64,000 nt of DNA from Tepidisphaeraceae bacterium (lineage in GTDB: Bacteria; Planctomycetota; Phycisphaerae; Tepidisphaerales; Tepidisphaeraceae), in the NCBI GenBank assembly GCA_035998445.1, contig DASYHQ010000033.1, positions 176,797-240,796 of the forward strand, in the 5' to 3' direction. The notes beneath the pieces were generated by a model. That model worked only from the letters and a program-made list of their open reading frames with translations. It did no database searches and was not told the origin of the DNA. Shown one piece after another: positions 20,057 through 27,721 of the stretch. Position numbers and translations under genes: made by a program. Each line of letters begins with the position of its first letter. Positions within the stretch are counted from its first letter, which is position 1.

Positions 20057-20199
20057 CGACGCCGACGCCAGAACCGCATCAAGAGCCGAATCTGCACCGG
20101 AACAATGCCGCCGAATGGGTGATGTTGGCCGCGATCATGCCGCTGCGGTGGCTGGTGCGGGCGGGGATGCGGCTAAGGAGAGTCTTCAGTCGACCGTGA
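20053..20199 (+). CDS. 48-residue protein, start overlapping the previous stop
   Basis: A short frame starting with GTG at 20053 in a GTGA overlap with the preceding TGA. It has a polar N-terminus, a weakly hydrophobic segment (AAEWVMLAAIMPLRWLV) and a very basic tail (RAGMRLRRVFSR). The 4-base overlap is typical of coupled genes, which is why I list it despite its size. Function unknown; it may be a membrane-surface peptide. Confidence 0.5.
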   Translation: MTTPTPEPHQEPNLHRNNAAEWVMLAAIMPLRWLVRAGMRLRRVFSRP

Positions 20200-20245
20200 G
20201 GCTTTCAGTAGCGACAATAGAGCGGCTTCATGTTGACGCAGAAGC

Positions 20246-21805
20246 TCAGCCTCCGATCGACTGCAGGCGTTGTTCGGCGCGGTTGATATAGGCCTCGTAC
20301 TCGGCGCGATCCTCAGCGTACGGGTCGAACGGCGCCGACTTCACTTCGTTCATGATCTGCTGGTAGACCCGACGAAGCTCCGGCGCGGGAATCTCCTTCG
20401 TACGCTCGCGCGTCAGACCGGCGGGATAATGCTTGGCCGTCATCTGATCGTCGGCGTAGTAGCGCAGCAGGATCCGGTAGTTCTGGTCGGCGGCGTTACG
20501 GTAGTGGGTGGCGGCGACGGCGAGCAGGTCGGCCTTCTCCTGGCCCGTCTTCGACTGGGCAGCCAGGTAAGCTTCGTCGGCCAGCGACATCTCGCGCAGC
20601 GCGATCAGGCCGTCGATGTGCGACTCGTAAGTCGTCTCGCCGGTAGGGTACAGCCGCAGGTGGTCCTCGTACTCGGTGATCGAGTCACCGGCGACGCGGG
20701 CGGAGACGGCGTAGGCGTCGAGCGCCTCGGCGATCCGCGCCGCATCGGGCGTCGCGTTGGCCGGCAGCACGATCGATGGGGCTTCCATTTCAATTCGCTC
20801 GGTCGGCACCGGCAGCCCGTACGCCATCAGCTCGTTGCGACGGCCACGCTCGCCTTCCGACTCGGCCCACTGCTTCAGCGTAAGGCCTGGGCGGCTGTCG
20901 ATCACGGTGTCGCTCAGCTGCGCGTGCTTCTGCTTCGACTCGCGCTGTAGCACTTGCGCCTGCTTGTAATAGTTGTACGCCAGCGCCATCGGTGGCACGC
21001 CGTAGGGAAAGGGCTGGTACTGCTTCAGGTACTGCAGTTCCGCGCCATCGTTAAACAATCCGGTGTGCCCAGCGCGTGGTTGGCGCGTCGGCGTGATGTA
21101 GGCGCTAAGCAGGTTTCCCTGTGCGTCCAGCAGCGTGTCGTGTTCCACCGGACGCCACGCCGGGTCGCTGCGATCCAGGCGTTGCTTCCGTTGATGTTCC
21201 GCGGTCTCGGCCCGCATGCGGCGGGTGTAATACTGCTTCTCGGCGGAGTTGCCGAGCTTGTCCGAGTAGACCTGCGCCACCGACGCGGTCAGGTTGATGT
21301 TGTCCGGCCGGCCGCGCAGCACGTCCTTGGCGTACTCCAGCGCATCCAGGATCGTGGTGTACTTGTTGGCCAGGCTCGCCATCTGCACGGAGATGTTGTA
21401 GGCCTTGTTCCACACCTGGAAGATGTGAACCGTGTCGAACTCCGGCTGAAGCAAACGGATCCACTCGACCTTCGTGTCGAAGTCTTCCAGGTTCTTGTCG
21501 GCCTTTTGCGACTCACTGGTCGACCAGAGGAACATGACCAGGGGCCCGCGGAGCCCACCGAGCAGCAGCGCCAGTGAGAAGCTGTTCATCGAGCCCAGCG
21601 ACGACCGCGACGACCCCGACGCCGTCCCCGGCACCGCGGCCACGCTCAGGCGCTGCCGCATCGCCCAGTCGCGCGTGATGGCGGCGGCCAGGATCGCGAC
21701 GATCATCACCATGATGATGCCGGCGCGCGCCCGGCTGGTGCGCGTGCGAACCAGATCGACGTCCGACGACGTGGAGGCGGATGATTTAAGCGGGGTCGTT
21801 GTCAT
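20246..21805 (-). CDS. Membrane-anchored protein of an ABC exporter operon, unknown function
   Basis: A 519-residue protein with one membrane segment near residues 27-46 and a long soluble part rich in helices, with Tyr/Gln/Ala-rich TPR-like stretches (RDWAMRQRL, then repeated YAKDVL-, YYKQAQ-type segments). I do not recognise a named family. It is the last gene of a minus-strand set: ABC ATPase (24073-25017), ABC-2 permease (21816-23924), then this gene, which starts only 10 bases after the permease stop. It probably works with the transporter on the outer face of the membrane. Confidence 0.72.
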   Translation of the reverse strand: MTTTPLKSSASTSSDVDLVRTRTSRARAGIIMVMIVAILAAAITRDWAMRQRLSVAAVPGTASGSSRSSLGSMNSFSLALLLGGLRGPLVMFLWSTSESQKADKNLEDFDTKVEWIRLLQPEFDTVHIFQVWNKAYNISVQMASLANKYTTILDALEYAKDVLRGRPDNINLTASVAQVYSDKLGNSAEKQYYTRRMRAETAEHQRKQRLDRSDPAWRPVEHDTLLDAQGNLLSAYITPTRQPRAGHTGLFNDGAELQYLKQYQPFPYGVPPMALAYNYYKQAQVLQRESKQKHAQLSDTVIDSRPGLTLKQWAESEGERGRRNELMAYGLPVPTERIEMEAPSIVLPANATPDAARIAEALDAYAVSARVAGDSITEYEDHLRLYPTGETTYESHIDGLIALREMSLADEAYLAAQSKTGQEKADLLAVAATHYRNAADQNYRILLRYYADDQMTAKHYPAGLTRERTKEIPAPELRRVYQQIMNEVKSAPFDPYAEDRAEYEAYINRAEQRLQSIGG

Positions 21806-21815
21806 GATGCTTGAG

Positions 21816-23924
21816 TTAGGGCGCGACTTCCTTGTTTCGGAAGATCACGTACGACAGGACGATCAGCGGCAACCCGAACAGCAGCAGCACCATCAGCCCA
21901 TCGCCGATCGCGCCCAGCGGAATCCAGATGCCACGTTCGATGTCTTCGGTGACGGCGAAACGGCTGATGTCGGGCAGCACGCTGCTGAGCGCCTGCAGCG
22001 CCCGCGACAGCGATTCGACCGTGTTGCTGACCACCTGTGACTCGGCGGCGCCGGTCAGCTTCAGGTCGGTCACCACCTGCCGGCCGATGCCGGGCGTGAG
22101 GGCATCGCCCAACTGAAGCACGCCCCAGCGGCCGAGCAGGATCACCACGGTCAGCACGACCGCGATTGGCCACGACAGGAACGTGCTGCAGAAGACCGCG
22201 ATCGCGACCACCAGGATCGCCAGCAGCCAGAGGATGAACAGGCTCTTGAACAGGTTCAGCGCGAAGCTGCGGTCGGCCTCCACCAGGGCAAGGTTCGTCT
22301 CGTTCAGCGAAATCCAGTGGCCGGGCGACGTGACCTTCAGCACCAGGTCGAAATTGCCGCCCGCCATCGCGCTGGCGGGCAGGTTGGCGTAGGCGGTGCG
22401 GCCATTTTCCGGGTGGATGACGACCGGGTCGCTCAGCGTGTTGCTCTTGCGATTGAACACCTGCAACTGCAGGTTGGTCATGCCTTCGTCGTTATCGTCG
22501 ACGCCGGAGCGTTCGATGAACGACCGCACCTCGACGGGCACCTCACCGGTCTCGTCGACCTCTTGATTGCGGTAGCGATAAACGGCCACCGGCGCCACGT
22601 CGGCAACGTCGCCGCGAAGTTGTTGGCCGTGGTTGCCCATGCGGCCACGGAACGAGATCGGCAACGCATCGGGCGAGGCGGGAACGGACGGATATTCCAA
22701 GGCAAACAGCTTGTCGGGCGACGGGCTGGCGTATCCCAGTTGCGCCGCACCAACGCGCGTGCCGTACTCGTAACCGGGCACCGCGCCGCGCAGGCCGATG
22801 TGGAACCGCACCGGCGAGCCGTCGACCGACGTCTTGCGGATGGCTGCCAGGTTCGCAGGCGTCAGCTCGATGGCGACGGGCGACACCTCGTTGGGCGCGA
22901 CCTCGATCGGTCGACCGCCGTTGATTTCGTTGGATGGAACGAGCGTAAAGAAGTCGCGATCCAGCACCTCAACGAACACCGCCGGTCGGCGGGCGTCCGG
23001 TGGCGCGTCGGGTTCCATGCCGGGCAGGTACGGAATGCGGACCGACTGCGTCGTCGGCGCCGTGGCGGGCATCGCCGAGGCGTCCTCGGTCGCGGTTTCA
23101 CCCTTGGTCGGGCGCACCTCGACCAGCGCCACGAACCGCATCGGGGGCAATCCGTCCGCAGCCTCGACGGTGACGGGAAGGTCGTCGGCGGGCACCTCGA
23201 ACGGAATCGCGATGCTCTGTTCGGACGCGCCGCTGGTGAACCGAACGCCGGTGTCCTCACCCGGTAGGCGCGAGTAGAAGTTCAGGTCCTGCGGGCGGTA
23301 GAACTCCTTGGCGTTCAGCAGGCCGGCCGACACGTAATGTTCGAGCGTTGGCCGCAGCGCCGGGTCGACTTCACCGGCCTCAAGGCGCTGGCTCACCTCA
23401 CGCTGCATCGTCCACGATCGCAGGTGCAGGTAGCCGTACGTGAAGACGCCCATGATCAGCAGGATGGCCGCCGACACGCAGGCGAAACCGACGACTTTGC
23501 CCAGCACGATCTCGAGCCGCGTGGTCGGCTTGGTGACGATCGTGAAGATAACGCGGTTCTCGATTTCCTTCGGCAGGTTCGTGCAGGCCAGGATGATCGC
23601 GGTCAGCGTGACCAGCATGCCCGTGGCGAACAGGCAGAACTTGGTCGTCTGGCGAATGGCGTCCAGTTCGTCGACCGGCTTTTGGAATTGCGAGACGAGG
23701 ATGACGCCGACGATGGCCAGCGGAGTGATCCACAGCACGCGGCGGCGGATTGCGTCGGTAAAGCTGACGCTGGAGACCGCCCAAATGCGCGCGGGTGACA
23801 GGCGGAGCAGATCCTTGAAGCCGAAGATCAGCAGGCCCACCACCACGATGCCCGCGGCGACGAGAAGCCCCACGTGACGAAAGAAAAAATCGGACGCGGC
23901 GAGAATGCTCGGTTCGCTCGACAT
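21816..23924 (-). CDS. ABC-2-type transporter permease
   Basis: A 702-residue membrane protein with hydrophobic segments near residues 15-35, 60-80, 95-115 and 140-160, a large soluble middle domain (about 170-560), and further membrane segments near 565-600 and 665-690. This layout and the segment NRVIFTIVTKPTTRLEIVLGKVVG fit ABC-2 permeases with a large extracytoplasmic insert. The ATPase gene lies upstream on the same strand, separated by a half family A repeat, and the 519-residue protein follows. Substrate unknown. Confidence 0.85.
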   Translation of the reverse strand: MSSEPSILAASDFFFRHVGLLVAAGIVVVGLLIFGFKDLLRLSPARIWAVSSVSFTDAIRRRVLWITPLAIVGVILVSQFQKPVDELDAIRQTTKFCLFATGMLVTLTAIILACTNLPKEIENRVIFTIVTKPTTRLEIVLGKVVGFACVSAAILLIMGVFTYGYLHLRSWTMQREVSQRLEAGEVDPALRPTLEHYVSAGLLNAKEFYRPQDLNFYSRLPGEDTGVRFTSGASEQSIAIPFEVPADDLPVTVEAADGLPPMRFVALVEVRPTKGETATEDASAMPATAPTTQSVRIPYLPGMEPDAPPDARRPAVFVEVLDRDFFTLVPSNEINGGRPIEVAPNEVSPVAIELTPANLAAIRKTSVDGSPVRFHIGLRGAVPGYEYGTRVGAAQLGYASPSPDKLFALEYPSVPASPDALPISFRGRMGNHGQQLRGDVADVAPVAVYRYRNQEVDETGEVPVEVRSFIERSGVDDNDEGMTNLQLQVFNRKSNTLSDPVVIHPENGRTAYANLPASAMAGGNFDLVLKVTSPGHWISLNETNLALVEADRSFALNLFKSLFILWLLAILVVAIAVFCSTFLSWPIAVVLTVVILLGRWGVLQLGDALTPGIGRQVVTDLKLTGAAESQVVSNTVESLSRALQALSSVLPDISRFAVTEDIERGIWIPLGAIGDGLMVLLLFGLPLIVLSYVIFRNKEVAP

Positions 23925-23996
23925 GGGAATTAGCGTCTGGTCAATCGTGTCTATGGTCTACGGGGCCAAGTGGCGCACCTGCGCGTTGCTGTAAGT

Positions 23997-24047
23997 CGAA
24001 ATCACCCTCACCTAACCTCTCCCGGCGCATGCGGGAGAGGAACCGGA
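23997..24047. repeat. Family A half copy
   Basis: AAATCACCCTCACC followed by the hairpin CTCTCCCGGCGCATGCGGGAGAG. The opposite half is missing. It sits between the ABC permease and ATPase genes of one operon. Confidence 0.8.
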
Positions 24048-24072
24048 GCGGCAACCGCCGACTCGAGCAACA

Positions 24073-25017
24073 TTACGTGTCGCTGCTGGTGTACGAACCA
24101 CCGGCAGCGGTCTTCTCGCGGACGATGCGCATGAACAGGTCTTCCAGCGTGGTCGTCGGGTGCGTGACCGTCGCCTCACCATGACCCATTCGGCGGATGA
24201 ACTCCTGCACCTCGATGATCTGGCTCGGCGTCAGGCCGCTGGCCTCAATCTGCGTCACGTCCTTCACCTGCACGAGGTCCTTCACCTGCCCCAGCGTCTG
24301 CATCTTCCCGCGGAACAAAATCGTGATGCGGTCGCAGACGTCCTGCACGTCGGCCAGCAAGTGGCTGCACAGCAGCACCGTCTTGCCCTGTGCCTTCAGC
24401 GAAAGGATCAGGTCCTTCATCTCGCGCGTGCCGATCGGGTCGAGGCCCGTCGTCGGCTCGTCGAGCAAGATAAGGTCAGGGTTGTTAATAAGCGCCTGTG
24501 CCAGACCGATTCGGCGAGCCATGCCCTTGCTGTACTCGCGCAGCTTGCGCTTGCGAGCCTTGGCGTCCAAACCGACGGTGTCCAGCAGTGCCGGCACGCG
24601 CTTTTTGAGTTCACGGCGCGGGATTTTGAACAGCCGGCCGTAGAAGTGCAGCGTTTCCTCACCGTTCAGGAAGCGGTACAGGTACGACTCTTCGGGCAGG
24701 AAGCCGATGCGCTCGTTGATCTCCGTGCTGCCGGCCGAGTGACCCAGCACCGCGGCGCGGCCGCGCGACGGGAAGATCAGGCCCAGCAGCAGTTTAATGG
24801 TGGTGGACTTGCCCGAACCGTTGGGGCCCAGCAGGCCGAAGACTTCACCACGGTTGACGGTGAGGGACAGGTCGTCGAGCGCCCGCACCTTATCCCGGCC
24901 CCAGAAGTCCTTGTAGACCTTGGTCAGGTTGGCGGTGTAGATCGCCGACGCCGCGATGTCCGACTCCGAAACCGGGGTCGATGCGTTCACGCTTTCGGGA
25001 GCGGTTGCTGTGGTCAT
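24073..25017 (-). CDS. ABC transporter ATP-binding protein
   Basis: A 314-residue ABC ATPase with Walker A GPNGSGKST (64-72), signature-region YSKGMARRIGLAQAL in place of LSGGQ, Walker B LILLDEPTTGLDP and the H-loop CSHLL. The YSKGM form of the signature is common in ABC-2 exporters of the CcmA/NatA type. ATG at 25017. The permease and the 519-residue protein follow on the same strand, so this is the energy subunit of one exporter. The N-terminal 25 residues are a polar extension beyond the usual domain. Confidence 0.94.
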   Translation of the reverse strand: MTTATAPESVNASTPVSESDIAASAIYTANLTKVYKDFWGRDKVRALDDLSLTVNRGEVFGLLGPNGSGKSTTIKLLLGLIFPSRGRAAVLGHSAGSTEINERIGFLPEESYLYRFLNGEETLHFYGRLFKIPRRELKKRVPALLDTVGLDAKARKRKLREYSKGMARRIGLAQALINNPDLILLDEPTTGLDPIGTREMKDLILSLKAQGKTVLLCSHLLADVQDVCDRITILFRGKMQTLGQVKDLVQVKDVTQIEASGLTPSQIIEVQEFIRRMGHGEATVTHPTTTLEDLFMRIVREKTAAGGSYTSSDT

Positions 25018-25231
25018 GCGAGAGGTCGTGGGAGACGTGGTCTACGCTCAGGCCGGGCTCCGCAGCCCGAGCCTCCAAGGGACGACATGCGCCGCCCGGG
25101 CGAAAGTCGCAGGCGAAGTGCATCGCGCACGACACCGGCGAGGCCCGAGGTCGAGCCGCGAGGAACAGGAGCGCAGAAGTGAACGGCAGCGCTCTATTCG
25201 ATCGCGGATCAACGCGACGACGCGCCTCGTC

Positions 25232-25417
25232 TTAGCGGCCCATCGGCTTGGCGACGCGCGGCTTCGAACGAATGCGACGGCGACGCTTTTCGCTGGGCTT
25301 CTCGTAATAGGCGACGCGCTTGATGTCCTTCGTCAGGCCCTCTTTTTCACAGGCCTTCTTGAAACGACGAAGCATTTGCTCGGCGGTCTCACCGCCGCGG
25401 CTCTTGATCTTGATCAT
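25232..25417 (-). CDS. rpsU: Small ribosomal subunit protein bS21
   Basis: A 61-residue protein matching bS21: MIKIKSRGGETAEQMLRRFK, then KACEKEGLTKDIKR and the Arg/Lys-rich end. bS21 binds the 30S platform near the anti-Shine-Dalgarno region. ATG 25417 has AGAGG about 7 bases upstream; longer frames add unrelated sequence. It is divergent to the thioesterase gene at 25581 and shares a 163-base promoter region with it. Confidence 0.95.
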   Translation of the reverse strand: MIKIKSRGGETAEQMLRRFKKACEKEGLTKDIKRVAYYEKPSEKRRRRIRSKPRVAKPMGR

Positions 25418-25580
25418 TCGGTACCTCTGGCAATCCTGCGCACCACTCGAACGGCCAAGGATGCGTCCCGATGGACGCCGGCTGAGTGGAAAAAATCGCC
25501 GACGGACTTTTGCCCCGTCGGCGGAAGGGTTAGTGTACCTTAGATCGTCTCGTACGCAATACCCAGAGCAACCCGCGCAA

Positions 25581-25976
25581 ATGTCGCTGCAACAGACCAT
25601 TACTATACGCGTGCGTTATCCGGAAGTTGACGGCATGGGCTACCTGCACCACAGCCGCTACCTCCAATATTTCGAGATGGGCCGGGTCGAGCTGCTGCGC
25701 CAGATGGGCGTCAGCTACGCCGACCTCGAGAAGACCGGCGTCTTCTTCGTCGTCGTCAAGGCCGCCCTTAACTATCGCGCCCCCGCCCGTTACGATGACG
25801 AGCTGCACCTAACCACCAAGCTCGTGAAGCAGACCCATGTGCGGTACGATCATGCCTACGAGGTTCGCCGGAGCGACACGTTGATCTGCGAGGGTACCAC
25901 GACGATCGCCTGCGTCGACCGCGAGGGGCAACTTCAGGGCATTCCCGAGATCCTTACGGTCGCCAGGGTAGATTAA
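25581..25976 (+). CDS. YbgC-type acyl-CoA thioesterase (hotdog fold)
   Basis: A 131-residue hotdog-fold thioesterase. The family block YHHSRY is represented by YLHHSRYLQYFEMGR, followed by RVELLRQMG and the central strands. In the usual R-Y-x-D-T-D start the first Asp position is Glu here (RYPEVDGMG), keeping the second Asp. Such enzymes hydrolyse acyl-CoA or related thioesters in the cytoplasm. ATG 25581 begins the domain directly. rsfS follows 63 bases later on the same strand. Confidence 0.88.
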   Translation: MSLQQTITIRVRYPEVDGMGYLHHSRYLQYFEMGRVELLRQMGVSYADLEKTGVFFVVVKAALNYRAPARYDDELHLTTKLVKQTHVRYDHAYEVRRSDTLICEGTTTIACVDREGQLQGIPEILTVARVD

Positions 25977-26039
25977 ACCGCTTAAGTGCCGCTATAGTCA
26001 GGGGTTCATCCGCGGACCGATCCGCAGGATGAGCCAAAT

Positions 26040-26453
26040 GTGTTCTGGAGGTGTGCCATCGCGACGATCGAGACCAAAGTGACGAAACCGAACAGCATGG
26101 ACGCCGCCAGGCAGTTCGCCATTGAAGGTGCCCGCCTGGCCGCCAACACGCGCTGCGAGGACGTGGTCGTGCTGGACGTGAGCGCGATCTCCCCGATCAC
26201 CGACTTCCTCATCCTCGGCACCGGCAGCAGTTCCCGGCAGATGCAGACCGTTTGTCAGGAGATCGAAGAACTGGGTGAGCCGCGCGGCTTCAAAGCGTTG
26301 AACCAGTCCGGCTTGGAAGGGGAAAGCTGGATGGTGCAGGACTTCTTCCAGGTCGTCGTCCACCTGTTCAACCGCGAGGCCCGCGGATACTACGATCTGG
26401 ACGGCCTCTGGGGCGACGCCAAGAAGGTCGAGTGGCAGCAGCCGAAGAAGTAA
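26040..26453 (+). CDS. rsfS: Ribosomal silencing factor
   Basis: A 137-residue RsfS/Iojap-family protein, which binds uL14 on the 50S subunit and blocks subunit joining when nutrients are short. The blocks VVVLDVSAISPITDFLILGTGSS, WMVQDFFQVVVHLF and YYDLDGLWGDA match the family. The start is uncertain: in-frame choices are GTG at 26040 and ATG at 26097. A strong GGAGG at 26047-26051 sits 6 bases before an ATC codon (26058), which is not a normal start. I list the GTG. It follows the thioesterase gene on the same strand. Confidence 0.9.
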   Translation: MFWRCAIATIETKVTKPNSMDAARQFAIEGARLAANTRCEDVVVLDVSAISPITDFLILGTGSSSRQMQTVCQEIEELGEPRGFKALNQSGLEGESWMVQDFFQVVVHLFNREARGYYDLDGLWGDAKKVEWQQPKK

Positions 26454-26644
26454 CGCACGCCGTTCATGCATCTGTTGTGGCGACGCCTGTGATCGCCCAT
26501 TTGATTTGATCACTATCACATAGCGTGTCGCGCCATCCGTTGTCCTGGGTATCAACCAGGCTGACATTTTGAGCGATTCCTCTGGCGGCGGCATCGGTCC
26601 ACATCGCACCTTCGCAAAGTGGCTCGTTTCCCTATGATCGGGCC

Positions 26645-27556
26645 ATGTCTGGTTTTCTCGCATTCTCTTTCGCAGTATCCCGACGTTTGCTTCTGTTGCT
26701 CGCGGCGCTGCTCCTGCTTGCGGGCACCGGTTGCTCGCGCTTCGATGTGCTGAACGCGACCGTGCCGTCCTGGGGATACCGGCAAAACAACGGCATCTCG
26801 TACGGTCAGGCGGCCCGGCAGAAGTTGGACGTTTACCAGCCCGGCAGCCAAAAAAAGGGCGCGCCGATCGTCGTCTTCTTCTATGGCGGGGGTTGGCAGA
26901 ACGGTCAGCGGACGGATTACCGCTTCGTGGCCGAGGCGTTCACGTCGTACGGGTACGTGACGGTCATTCCCGATTATCGCTTGTATCCGGAGGTGACGTT
27001 CCCGGCGTTCGTGGTCGACGGCGCGATGGCGCTGCGGTGGGTGCAGGAGAACGCCGCTCGGTTCGACGCCGACCCGAGCCGCATCTTTCTCGTCGGTCAC
27101 TCGGCGGGCGCGCACATCGCGGCGTTGTTGATGTACGACGAGTCGTACCTGAACGACGTCGGCTTCGACCGCGCCGCGCTACGGGCGACCGCCGGCATCA
27201 GTGGGCCGTACGACTTTAAGGCGACCGGCTTTTACGAGCAGATCTTCCCGCAACAGGACGACCCCCAGACCCGGCGGGACTTCAACCCGATCTATTACGT
27301 CGACGGCTCCGAGCCGCCCATGCTGATGCTGCAGGGGACCGACGACAAGCTGGTCGAACAGGGAAACGCAATACGGCTGGCGAAGCGCGTGCGCGCCCAG
27401 GGCGGCCAGGCCCGGCACCTGCGGTTCCGCGGTGGCAACCATTCCGACACCGTGCTCTCGCTCGCCTGGAGCTTCCGCTGGCTGACCCCGTCGCTGCGGT
27501 ACATCACGACCTTCTTCCGCGAGCACGATCCGGCGGTGGTGCAGGGGGCCCGTTAG
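26645..27556 (+). CDS. Lipoprotein alpha/beta hydrolase (esterase)
   Basis: A 303-residue secreted esterase/lipase-like protein. The signal peptide ends in a lipobox LAGTGC with Cys30, so it is probably lipid-anchored. The hydrolase fold has an oxyanion block FYGGGWQNG, the nucleophile Ser153 in GHSAGAH, a likely acid in GTDDKL and the His in GGNHSD. This layout fits the BD-FAE/hormone-sensitive-lipase-like group. Substrate unknown; carbohydrate esters are possible by family. A terminator-like hairpin follows at 27633-27676. Confidence 0.88.
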   Translation: MSGFLAFSFAVSRRLLLLLAALLLLAGTGCSRFDVLNATVPSWGYRQNNGISYGQAARQKLDVYQPGSQKKGAPIVVFFYGGGWQNGQRTDYRFVAEAFTSYGYVTVIPDYRLYPEVTFPAFVVDGAMALRWVQENAARFDADPSRIFLVGHSAGAHIAALLMYDESYLNDVGFDRAALRATAGISGPYDFKATGFYEQIFPQQDDPQTRRDFNPIYYVDGSEPPMLMLQGTDDKLVEQGNAIRLAKRVRAQGGQARHLRFRGGNHSDTVLSLAWSFRWLTPSLRYITTFFREHDPAVVQGAR

Positions 27557-27632
27557 GCGTGCTGTTGCAGCACACACGGCGAAATCCTAGTCTCGACGGC
27601 CTTCACGTTCCCTTGGTAGAGACTGGTGACCC

Positions 27633-27676
27633 TATCGGTGGCGAACAACTCGGTTATTCGCCACCGATACGCGTTT
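27633..27676. terminator. Bidirectional terminator-like hairpin between convergent genes
   Basis: 13-base arms TATCGGTGGCGAA and TTCGCCACCGATA around an 11-base loop, followed by GCGTTTTG. It lies between the esterase and the convergent membrane-protein gene. Confidence 0.75.
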
Positions 27677-27721
27677 TGAGGAACCCGATTTATGGCCCGT
27701 CCGCTCGGCGTCTGGTCTGCG

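Noticed and set aside
27557..27721. Possible gene between the esterase and the DUF6785-like gene
   Set aside because: Only a terminator-like hairpin and no frame with a ribosome site.
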